From Betaproteobacteria bacterium (GTDB taxonomy: Bacteria; Pseudomonadota; Gammaproteobacteria; Burkholderiales; Rhodocyclaceae): 64,000 bases of DNA. The position numbers were made by a program, and so were the translations under genes. Shown here one piece after another: positions 18,882 to 25,670 of this stretch. Numbering within the stretch: the stretch's first letter is position 1; every line of letters begins with the position of its first letter. The stretch lies in assembly GCA_009782565.1 (NCBI GenBank), contig WRIU01000011.1:1-64000 (forward strand), written 5' to 3'. Under the pieces are notes generated by a model that saw only the letters and a list, made by a program, of their open reading frames with translations, had not been told where the DNA came from and did no database searches.

Positions 18882-18976
18882 CAGCACAGTAATTGCCTCC
18901 GGTCTTATCCTGCTTACTTCGGGGTACGCTTGCTGTGTCATTCCCGGCACGAGTATCAAAGGTTACGGGGTACTCA
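18882..18976 (+). repeat. Spacer repeat 2 with ghost of the effector 3' end
   Basis: A 95-bp near-copy of spacer 1 carrying IPGTSIKGYGVL in the effector frame, followed by the start of the next immunity gene. Confidence 0.8.
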
Positions 18977-19282
18977 ATGTTACGCAGATTTTTTAAGGTA
19001 ATCCGCTGGCTATTCTTTATCTGTATCGTCTTTATGCTGTACAGCGCGTTCATAGCGAACTTCACGAGCTTCCCTGCATGGGCAGAAGCCCCTGTCTATC
19101 GGTTAATACATTGGCTACAACCGAAGTTTTTCGTGGGATATGACGGCGAATCGGCTATGTTTGTAGATGAGTACATTGCGGTAGCATTTGTTGCCGCCGT
19201 CCATCTTGTTGTCATAGCAATAATTACCGGCCTTGTCTATCTGGGGTTCAGAAGGTGGAAGCGCCATCGCGGGCAGCCCTGA
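18977..19282 (+). CDS. Probable immunity protein, type A copy 2
   Basis: 101 residues from ATG 18977. From FPAWAEAPVY to VDEYIAVAFVAA it is identical to type A copy 1, with almost no nucleotide differences over about 115 bp. The first membrane segment differs clearly (RRFFKVIRWLFFICIVFMLY versus SRLFKVVGWLFCVFVVHTLY). The mosaic pattern points to recombination or conversion between copies, or to strong selection on the loop. ATG to ATG distance from copy 1 is 780 bp. Confidence 0.7.
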   Translation: MLRRFFKVIRWLFFICIVFMLYSAFIANFTSFPAWAEAPVYRLIHWLQPKFFVGYDGESAMFVDEYIAVAFVAAVHLVVIAIITGLVYLGFRRWKRHRGQP

Positions 19283-19377
19283 CAGCACAGTAATTGCCTC
19301 CGGTCTTATCCTGCTTACTTCGGGGTACGCTTGCTGTGTCATTCCCGGCACGAGTATCAAAGGTTACGGAGTGCTTG
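19283..19377 (+). repeat. Spacer repeat 3 with ghost of the effector 3' end
   Basis: A 95-bp copy almost identical to spacer 2. The ghost end reads IPGTSIKGYGVLDVKQSF-stop, the closest of the three to the real effector end. Confidence 0.8.
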
Positions 19378-19674
19378 ATGTTAAGCAAAGTTTTTAAGAT
19401 TGCCCGCTGGACTTTCTGCATCCTCGTTATCCACTTGCTGTATAGCTGGTTTTTGATGGCGAACTTCATGAGTTATCCAACATGGGCTGTTCCAGTAGAT
19501 TGGCTTGCACAGAAGTTTTTTTGCGGGGAGTTTTGTGACGGCGAAAGTGGCATAGATGCCGCAGAGAATGCAATGGTATCCGTCGCCGCCATCCATCTTA
19601 TTGTCATAGCAATAATTACCGGCCTTGTCTATCTGGGTTTCAGATGGCGGAAGCGCCATCGTGGGCAATCCTGA
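19378..19674 (+). CDS. Probable immunity protein, type B copy 2
   Basis: 98 residues from ATG 19378. Type B features: paired loop cysteines FCGEFCDGES and tail WRKRHRGQS. The second membrane segment (HLIVIAIITGLVYLGF) is closer to type A copy 2, so the gene is mosaic. ATG to ATG distance from type B copy 1 is 781 bp, showing that an A+B pair was duplicated as one unit. A weak hairpin AGCCGAAC/GTTCGGCT (19680-19704) follows and may end the operon. Confidence 0.7.
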   Translation: MLSKVFKIARWTFCILVIHLLYSWFLMANFMSYPTWAVPVDWLAQKFFCGEFCDGESGIDAAENAMVSVAAIHLIVIAIITGLVYLGFRWRKRHRGQS

Positions 19675-20021
19675 CAAATAGCCGAACAGTATGGCGGTTC
19701 GGCTGCTGAATCCGCTTAGACAGTCAAGGGCGTTTTGTCCGTTGCGCTGTAGCGTGGTTTCGCCTTAGTATTTCTACGTAGCAATAGTCATGACGTTGCC
19801 CTGCCGTCCTGCGGACGAGACGGCGCAAGCGCACCCTTGAACTGCGCTCCGGATTGATACGCTTCCGGCCCTGCCGGGGAAGGGGTGAAACACATTCCCC
19901 GGCAGATGCCGCGCGGCGAGCGCATACTAAAGTGTTACAGTGTGACGCACTGTAAAGCGTTTGCAACCCATTGTAAAGATTGATACTTTCTCTGTATCTC
20001 TTTCATTCCAATGGGTTTTTT
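19675..20021 (+). promoter_or_regulatory. Gene-free stretch before rep with a TTACAGTG inverted repeat
   Basis: About 350 bp without a supported gene. It holds a weak hairpin at 19680-19704 and a perfect 8-bp inverted repeat TTACAGTG-TGACG-CACTGTAA at 19935-19955, 66 bp before the preferred rep start. A short stem-loop in front of a rolling-circle initiator may be the nick site (origin) or an operator. No nick motif can be confirmed by eye. Confidence 0.4.
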
Positions 20022-21620
20022 GTGTCCCCTCCATGTCCAGAGTTAATACATGCGGGCGTTCCGGCGCAGAGCACGCGCGCGCGCACCGACGCGGGCGCGG
20101 CGCAAAGCGCCGGGACTGGGCTTGTCTCTTCTCAAACAAGTGGAACTTCCAGAACTCAGGGGGATTTGCTCCTGATCGACCGGAAAGAGGCCCGTCTCAG
20201 GCGGATGAGGCGGCGCGTCTTGACCGGGGCGCGCCTGCACGTCTCGCAGGTGACGAAGTGGCGTCCTGCTATGCTCACTCTTACCTACCGCCCCGGCGTT
20301 GAATGGGACAAGCGCCATGTGTCCGAGTGCATCCGCCATGCCCGCCAGTGGCTCAAGCGCCGGGGCGTCCGCCTGCGCTACACATGGGCGCTGGAACTGA
20401 CCAAGGCGGGCAAGCCCCACTACCATATTGTCGTCTGGCTTCCGTGGGGGGCAAAGCTCCCAAAACTCGATGACGCCGGGTGGTGGCCGCATGGGATGAC
20501 GAAGATGGAATGGGCGCGTTGCGCGGTCGGCTATATCTCCAAGTATGTAAGCAAAGGGCAGGAGGATGTCACCCTGCCCAAAGGGGCGCGGATGTACGGC
20601 GTGGGCGGATTGGAGGGGGAAGCCCTCCAAGAATCCCGTTGGTGGGCTTTGCCGTCGTGGTTGAGGGATGAGCACAGCGTCACCAAAGACCAAACCATCC
20701 GGCGGCGCGTGGGAGGCGGCTGGATAGACCGGGGCAGCGGGGAGGTGTTCGCCTCGCCGTGGCGGGTAGTGCTCCATAAAGGGCAGGTATTCGCCTACCG
20801 CCCCGACCGTCTGGGCGATGCGGAGGCGCGGCGGCTAATCCTTGCCGGTTCGGGGGGCAAGGTCACTCTTGCGGGAGAGGGGTTTGGGGAGAGGGGGGAA
20901 GATGTTTCTGTTAGGTCGAGACTTGCCCTCTCCCTGGCATCCCCCTCACCCGCCCTACGGGGCACCCTCTCCCGCAAGAGTGACCTTGCCCCTAAAAAAA
21001 CTAAGGGGGGCTTTCGCCCCCCTTCACATATCCCTTTGCGGGAAAAACTTCAGATAACCGAATCACAAGCTCCTGTTACGGCGGCGGCGGACAACGGCAC
21101 CGATCATGCCGAGGCCGGCCAGCATCATCGCGTAGGTTTCCGGCTCGGGAATGGCAGCAGTATAAGTCGCCTGAATCGTAGCGGCGAATCCCGTTGCATT
21201 ATCCGTGTTCCAGTAAGAGCTAGGACGACCATTGTAGGTGTCGCCGCCATAGGAGTTGCTGTGGTTATTGTGAACGATGAACTCTATCGTGTTGGAACCA
21301 TCGACGTTCCAGGCAATATCGGTCAACGTGAGATGCGTATATTCCTGCGTCCAGCCGGGGTATTCTTCATGCTCTGCATTGAAACCGCTATATACAACCC
21401 CGTTGATAACGATGGCATGCAGATGGTCATCCGAAACATAGTTGATGTCCAACTTGCTGAACTCTATCGACTGGTAGCTGCCCAGCGCACTGAAATCTTC
21501 GGCATACGTTGTCACGTAGGAATAGTAACCATTCTTCCAGTACCCTTCCTTGTTGATACTTATCCAGGGAACATTGCTGTTCCAGTCGGTACCAAGATTG
21601 GATACCTTTTGCGCGGTTGA
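20022..21620 (+). CDS. HUH-type rolling-circle replication initiation protein, 3' end altered
   Basis: The conserved Rep part spans to about 20850. The HUH motif is in AGKPHYHIVVWLP, and GYISKYVSK supplies the Tyr-x3-Lys-Tyr catalytic helix. PAMLTLTYRPGVEWDKRHVSECIRHARQWLKRRG is the first domain strand. Such initiators are typical of inoviruses (filamentous phage) and related plasmids. Starts at TTG 19980 or GTG 20022 are possible; neither has a strong ribosome binding site. After AGSGGK the frame enters a 139-bp palindromic element and stays open antisense through most of the PEP-CTERM gene. The last ~250 residues look like read-through, not a real domain, so the native C-terminus is probably lost. 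Confidence 0.7.
   Translation: MSPPCPELIHAGVPAQSTRARTDAGAAQSAGTGLVSSQTSGTSRTQGDLLLIDRKEARLRRMRRRVLTGARLHVSQVTKWRPAMLTLTYRPGVEWDKRHVSECIRHARQWLKRRGVRLRYTWALELTKAGKPHYHIVVWLPWGAKLPKLDDAGWWPHGMTKMEWARCAVGYISKYVSKGQEDVTLPKGARMYGVGGLEGEALQESRWWALPSWLRDEHSVTKDQTIRRRVGGGWIDRGSGEVFASPWRVVLHKGQVFAYRPDRLGDAEARRLILAGSGGKVTLAGEGFGERGEDVSVRSRLALSLASPSPALRGTLSRKSDLAPKKTKGGFRPPSHIPLREKLQITESQAPVTAAADNGTDHAEAGQHHRVGFRLGNGSSISRLNRSGESRCIIRVPVRARTTIVGVAAIGVAVVIVNDELYRVGTIDVPGNIGQREMRIFLRPAGVFFMLCIETAIYNPVDNDGMQMVIRNIVDVQLAELYRLVAAQRTEIFGIRCHVGIVTILPVPFLVDTYPGNIAVPVGTKIGYLLRG
20854..20992. mobile_element. MITE-like palindromic element with 28-bp perfect terminal inverted repeats
   Basis: GGGGCAAGGTCACTCTTGCG... 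(20854-20881) and its exact complement (20965-20992) flank an 83-bp interior rich in CCCTCTCCC/GGGGAGAGG, the same core seen in the shorter palindromes at 15968, 29381 and 54435. It has no coding capacity. It sits in the 3' part of the rep frame. A non-autonomous insertion or REP-type composite is inferred. Confidence 0.6.
20994..21024 (-). terminator. Rho-independent terminator of the PEP-CTERM gene
   Basis: On the minus strand, stem AAGGGGGG/CCCCCCTT with loop CGAAAG is followed (after TAG) by a run of seven Ts. It lies about 40 nt beyond the gene's stop. Confidence 0.85.
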
Positions 21621-21875
21621 GTATCCTGAAGTGTTGAGTATCCCATTGCTGTAGGTTCGTTGGGCTGCCCAGTTAAAGGTTTCATTCGAATTGCACTGCT
21701 GAAACTGGCTATTGCAGTTGGTATTTTCCCCACCCAAGTATTTCACCTGCCAGTTACTGGCGTTCACGGTGTCGCGCAATATGCCAACAAACTCATCCCC
21801 AGTGGGATTAGCATAAGCTGGCATAGCGGACATGGTGCCCAATGCCAAAAGTGAAGTAGAAAGAAGCTTGGACAT
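21063..21875 (-). CDS. PEP-CTERM sorting-domain protein
   Basis: 270 residues from ATG 21875 (AAAGGATTC upstream; the track start is 11 codons too early). It has a Sec signal peptide (MSKLLSTSLLALGTMSAMPAYA), a polar Asn/Tyr/Ser-rich mature region with no recognised enzyme motif, and the C-terminal signature IPEPETYAMMLAGLGMIGAVVRRRR. PEP-CTERM proteins are cleaved and handled by exosortase, usually in EPS-producing biofilm formers. No exosortase gene is in the window. Single gene with its own AT-rich promoter region and strong terminator; the flanking convergent rep reads into it. Confidence 0.9.
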   Translation of the reverse strand: MSKLLSTSLLALGTMSAMPAYANPTGDEFVGILRDTVNASNWQVKYLGGENTNCNSQFQQCNSNETFNWAAQRTYSNGILNTSGYSTAQKVSNLGTDWNSNVPWISINKEGYWKNGYYSYVTTYAEDFSALGSYQSIEFSKLDINYVSDDHLHAIVINGVVYSGFNAEHEEYPGWTQEYTHLTLTDIAWNVDGSNTIEFIVHNNHSNSYGGDTYNGRPSSYWNTDNATGFAATIQATYTAAIPEPETYAMMLAGLGMIGAVVRRRRNRSL

Positions 21876-22170
21876 GATGAATCCTTTTTGATGAATGAGA
21901 CTACACAAAACAAACCTAGGTTATACAAGCAAAAAATAAGCCTGAATTGTATACTTTTGATTTTTCAACAGTATTTATGTGTCAATAGAGCAAAATGTAA
22001 AAAATCACGACAACTCATTGTAAATATGAACTATCGGAAAACACGTATACAAAGCATAAAACTCATGGTTATTTATTGTTGAAAATACGTAGACAGCCCA
22101 AAATTCTCATTCCTTTTTTTCTGCCATTTTGATCCTACCGGCCGGAAATTTCTCTGGGTATTCAAAGATA
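21876..22170 (-). promoter_or_regulatory. AT-rich intergenic region upstream of the PEP-CTERM gene
   Basis: 295 bp of strikingly low GC in a GC-rich chromosome, with many TTTT/AAAA runs. It most likely holds the PEP-CTERM promoter and could mark the far boundary of acquired DNA. The 64-codon plus-strand ORF here is not supported. Confidence 0.4.
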
Positions 22171-23106
22171 TCATCCGCGCGGGTGAAAATGCACGACGGC
22201 GCGGCCATCGGGGCGTGCCCCGGATTGCGGCTGTTTTTCCGCGCTCCCGGTTTTCCAGGCGTGACCCTGGATGATCTCGATCGTCACCGGAAGGCGTTCT
22301 TCGCGGCGACATTGTTCGTAGCGCGCTCGGGCTTGCTCCCAGGCAGTGCGTCCGGAGAGGCCGCGCGGGCGGGCAAGGGCGGCGTTGTTGGCAGCGTTGG
22401 CGCGCAGATCGGCAAAAAGCTCATCGAGGCTGCCGTAGGTGAGCGTAGCCATCTCCATGTCCATCACGGGATCGGAGAAACCCGCAGCGATGAGGGCGTC
22501 GCCCAGATCGTGCATGTCGATGAAGCGGTGCACACGCTCACCCGCGTGCGAGGGAAGAATCTCGCGCAGTTCCCGCAAGGTATCCGGCCCAAGGGTGGAA
22601 AACATGACCAGCCCGCCGGTCTCGATGACCCGGCACATTTCGCGAAAAACGGGCAAGGGGTCGTCGATGAAGGGCAGCATCAGGTTGGCCCAGACGAGGG
22701 AAACGGAACCCTCGAGAAGCGGCAAGCGCGCGGCCTCTGCGGCGGCAAGGCCGACAGCGGGCAGGCTCTTGCCGAACAGGCGGCGCAGGGGGTTGGGCGA
22801 ACCGTTTGGAGTAAGCCGCGCACGCGCGTGGAAAGGGGCAACGAGATCAAGCCCGATCCGCATGACGTCGGGATAACGCTCCCCAAGGCGCGCGAGGTCA
22901 TGACCCGCGCCGCAACCAAGGTCGAGAATGCGGCGGGGGGCGATGCGGATGAGGTCGAGCCGTTCATCCATGCGGCGGGCGATTTCGCGGGCAAGAAAAT
23001 CAGAGTCGGTTTCGCCGACCCGCACGGCAGCCTGCCGGAGCCGTCGGCGCAGCAGGGCGTGATCCAGGCGGAAGCTCTGGGGCGCAGCCGTATCGGGTGT
23101 CTCCAC
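22171..23106 (-). CDS. bioC: Malonyl-[acyl-carrier protein] O-methyltransferase BioC
   Basis: 311 residues, GTG start. A class I SAM-dependent methyltransferase: motif I ILDLGCGAGHDL, the acidic loop VMRIGLDLV, and motif IV SLVWANLMLPFIDDP; the N-terminal RMDERLDLI helix is typical of BioC. It methylates malonyl-ACP or malonyl-CoA so that the fatty-acid synthesis machinery can build the pimeloyl chain of biotin. It is 23 bp downstream of bioB on the same strand, confirming the biotin role. The C-terminal ~30 residues are basic and not conserved. Confidence 0.88.
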   Translation of the reverse strand: METPDTAAPQSFRLDHALLRRRLRQAAVRVGETDSDFLAREIARRMDERLDLIRIAPRRILDLGCGAGHDLARLGERYPDVMRIGLDLVAPFHARARLTPNGSPNPLRRLFGKSLPAVGLAAAEAARLPLLEGSVSLVWANLMLPFIDDPLPVFREMCRVIETGGLVMFSTLGPDTLRELREILPSHAGERVHRFIDMHDLGDALIAAGFSDPVMDMEMATLTYGSLDELFADLRANAANNAALARPRGLSGRTAWEQARARYEQCRREERLPVTIEIIQGHAWKTGSAEKQPQSGARPDGRAVVHFHPRG

Positions 23107-23129
23107 GCGTCGGCTCCCGGCCCGCCAGG

Positions 23130-24128
23130 TCAGATGGAAACGAGGCCGAGGCGGGCGAAAAGGCGCATGTCGGCGTCGGTGTCAGCGTTGCCCGTGGTCA
23201 GGAGCCGTTCGCCGTAGAAAATGGAATTGGCTCCGGCCATGAAGCACAGCGCCTGCAATTCGTCGCTCATCTGTTCGCGCCCCGCCGAGAGGCGCACGGC
23301 GCTTCCCGGCATGGTGATGCGCGCTACGGCGACGGTACGGACGAAGTCGAAGGGGTCGATTGCACCACTGTCGGCAAACGGCGTGCCGGGAAAAGCGATG
23401 AGTTTGTTGATGGGCACAGATTCCGGCGGCGGATCCATATTGGCGAGTTGGGCGATGAGGCCCGCACGGCCCACTTGGCCTTCTCCCATGCCGACGATGC
23501 CGCCGGAACAGACGTTGATCCCGGCTTCGCGCACTTTTTCGATGGTGTCGAGCCGGTCTTGCAGGGTGTGGGTGGTGACGACTTCGCCGTAACGCTCGGG
23601 CGCGGTGTCGATGTTGTGGTTGTAGTAGTCAAGCCCGGCTTCGGCGAGCCGTTTGGCTTGTTCCGCCTCCAGCATGCCAAGGGTAACGCAGGTTTCCAGC
23701 CCTAGTTTCTTGACTTCCTTCACCATGTCGATGACGGCGGCGAGGTCTTTTTCCTTGGGGTTGCGCCATGCCGCGCCCATGCAGAAGCGGGAAGAACCGT
23801 TTTCCTTGGCGGCACGGGCGTGTTCCAGCACTTCGTCGAGCGGCATCAGGGCTTCGCGTTCCAGCCCCGTCTGGTGGCGCGCGGACTGCGAGCAGTAGCC
23901 GCAATCCTCGGAACAGCCGCCGGTCTTGATCGAAAGAAGGGTCGAGCGTTGCACTTCGCCAGCCTTGAAATGGGCGCGGTGCACTTCCTGCGCGCGGAAC
24001 ATCAGATCGAGGAAAGGCAGCGCGAACAGGGCTTCGATGTCGGCAATTTTCCAGCGGGCGTTGGCAGGCTCCGCCGGAGCGGATCGGGAAGGTTCGGCGA
24101 AGAACGTGACGGATGATTCGCTTGTCAT
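23130..24128 (-). CDS. bioB: Biotin synthase
   Basis: 332 residues. A radical-SAM enzyme with the CxxxCxxC cluster motif CSEDCGYC near residue 70, plus [21 protein letters not shown] and [10 protein letters not shown], all hallmark BioB strings; the [2Fe-2S] Arg is in the C-terminal [15 protein letters not shown]. It inserts sulfur into dethiobiotin, the last step of biotin synthesis. It is the first gene of a bioB-bioC pair, divergent from comF. Confidence 0.97.
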   Translation of the reverse strand: MTSESSVTFFAEPSRSAPAEPANARWKIADIEALFALPFLDLMFRAQEVHRAHFKAGEVQRSTLLSIKTGGCSEDCGYCSQSARHQTGLEREALMPLDEVLEHARAAKENGSSRFCMGAAWRNPKEKDLAAVIDMVKEVKKLGLETCVTLGMLEAEQAKRLAEAGLDYYNHNIDTAPERYGEVVTTHTLQDRLDTIEKVREAGINVCSGGIVGMGEGQVGRAGLIAQLANMDPPPESVPINKLIAFPGTPFADSGAIDPFDFVRTVAVARITMPGSAVRLSAGREQMSDELQALCFMAGANSIFYGERLLTTGNADTDADMRLFARLGLVSI

Positions 24129-24206
24129 GTCGCGTAATTTGGTCTCTAATTGGGAAGCTGTAATTCTCGTTCAGCGGGCAAAAGCAAGTCAAATCAGGAA
24201 CAACCC

Positions 24207-24893
24207 TTGGCAAGGCTGCTGTCATCCCTTCTCGATACCTTGATATCGCCAGACTGTTGTTTGTGCGGGACTCCCGTTGGGAGCGGAAACGGGGGCATGC
24301 CCGTGTGCAGCGGTTGCGCGGGCGAATTGCCGCGCCATGACGCGCCGGCCTGCCCATGTTGCGCGCGCCCCACGCCGGAGGGGCAATTTTGCGGGCATTG
24401 CCTGCGCGACCCTCCGGCGTTTGACAGTACCCGCGCGTTATATGGCTACGTCTTCCCGGCGGATGCGCTGGTGCGCGCATTCAAGTACCGTCATCGCCTG
24501 TCGCTGGTTCGGTTCTTTGTCGGCGCAGTGGGGAGTTTGCCGGAGGCCGATGTGGTCGTGCCCATGCCGCTGCATCCAAGACGTTTATCCGAGCGCGGTT
24601 TCAATCAGGCGCTGGAAATCGCCCGCCCACTGGCTCGTGCGGCCGGTTTGCCGTTGGAGCATGGAGGAGTCGCGCGCAAACGTTACACGCCACCGCAGGC
24701 AATGCTCGACCGCGAGGCGAGGCTTGCCAACCCGCGCGGCGCGTTTGTCTGCCGCCGCCGGTTCGATGGCCTGCGCGTAATGGCAATCGACGATGTGATG
24801 ACCACTGGAGCCTCGCTCGATGCGCTTGCCCGTTGCCTCAAGGCAGCCGGAGCGGCGGCGGTACACAATTTCGTCCTTGCGCGCGCAGGGTGA
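24207..24893 (+). CDS. comF: ComF family phosphoribosyltransferase-like protein
   Basis: About 228 residues from TTG 24207, which has AGGAA 7 nt upstream; the track frame opens at TTG 24150. An N-terminal zinc finger (CCLCG, CSGC, CPCC, CGHC) precedes a type I PRTase domain with the PRPP loop VMAIDDVMTTGAS. LHPRRLSERGFNQ is the ComF signature. ComF is linked to DNA uptake and to processing of incoming DNA; its catalytic activity is not established. Divergent from bioB. Confidence 0.9.
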   Translation: MARLLSSLLDTLISPDCCLCGTPVGSGNGGMPVCSGCAGELPRHDAPACPCCARPTPEGQFCGHCLRDPPAFDSTRALYGYVFPADALVRAFKYRHRLSLVRFFVGAVGSLPEADVVVPMPLHPRRLSERGFNQALEIARPLARAAGLPLEHGGVARKRYTPPQAMLDREARLANPRGAFVCRRRFDGLRVMAIDDVMTTGASLDALARCLKAAGAAAVHNFVLARAG

Positions 24894-24943
24894 TGAGGCG
24901 CTTCAGGTAGAATGCGGGCTTTTCGGCGCAACTTACGTTCAAT

Positions 24944-25609
24944 ATGGAATTTATAGCTCAGTTTATCGACATCATCCTGCATCTGGATCAGCACTTGGGG
25001 GCATGGGTCGTTCAATATGGCATATGGATCTACGCCATATTGTTTTGCATCATTTTCGCGGAAACGGGGTTTGTCGTGACGCCCTTCCTGCCGGGAGATT
25101 CCCTGTTGTTCGTGGCAGGGGCACTGGCGGCGATAGGCATGGCGGAGGCCGAGGGCGGCATGAATATCGGCTGGCTGCTGGCGGCGGTTTCCTCGGCGGC
25201 GATATTGGGCAACATGGTGAATTACCAGATAGGCCGTTTCCTCGGGCCAAAGGTGTTCCAATGGGAAGGTTCCCGCTTTTTCAACAAAAAGGCGCTTTTG
25301 AAAACGCATGCCTTCTACGAGCGGCATGGCGGCAAAACTTTGGTCATTTCCCGTTTTTTACCGATTTTCCGCACCTTCGCGCCGTTCGTGGCAGGCGTAG
25401 GCGCAATGGACTATCCCCGGTTTTTCCTGTTCAACCTGGCGGGGGGGTTAGGATGGTGTTTTTCGCTCACGCTGGCAGGGTACTGGTTCGGCAATCGGCC
25501 GTGGGTAAGACAGAATCTTTCCCTGCTGATCGTTGGGATCATTCTCGTTTCCCTGCTGCCGATGCTGATTGCGTGGCTGATGCGGGACAAGGAAGGGGAA
25601 CAAGCATAG
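24944..25609 (+). CDS. DedA/VTT family membrane protein
   Basis: 221 residues with several membrane segments. The DedA signature ETGFVVTPFLPGDSLLFVAGAL, then NYQIGRFLG, SRFLPIFRTFAPFVAGVGAM and a C-terminal hydrophobic segment. DedA proteins act in the inner membrane as lipid (undecaprenyl phosphate or phospholipid) flippase-type transporters and affect envelope stress and pH tolerance. The substrate of this member is not known. It is 50 bp after comF. Confidence 0.9.
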   Translation: MEFIAQFIDIILHLDQHLGAWVVQYGIWIYAILFCIIFAETGFVVTPFLPGDSLLFVAGALAAIGMAEAEGGMNIGWLLAAVSSAAILGNMVNYQIGRFLGPKVFQWEGSRFFNKKALLKTHAFYERHGGKTLVISRFLPIFRTFAPFVAGVGAMDYPRFFLFNLAGGLGWCFSLTLAGYWFGNRPWVRQNLSLLIVGIILVSLLPMLIAWLMRDKEGEQA

Positions 25610-25670
25610 GCTGATGCCGTGCAATCTGTTTTTTTGAGCATTCATTTTTTAATCCACTGGCGCGACTGCA

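Noticed and set aside
18503-19377. CRISPR-like array
   Set aside because: The repeats are about 95 bp, spaced by whole genes and imperfect; no cas genes. They are duplicated gene spacers.
21000-21620. C-terminal ~210 residues of the rep ORF as a novel domain
   Set aside because: They are encoded by the opposite strand of the PEP-CTERM gene, after a palindromic insertion; read-through is the simpler explanation.
21888-22082. 64-residue plus-strand ORF in the AT-rich region
   Set aside because: Lys/Asn-rich composition follows from the AT content; no ribosome binding site or family motif, and it overlaps the likely PEP-CTERM promoter.
22129-23217. 362-residue plus-strand ORF
   Set aside because: Antisense shadow of bioC, whose methyltransferase motifs are unambiguous.
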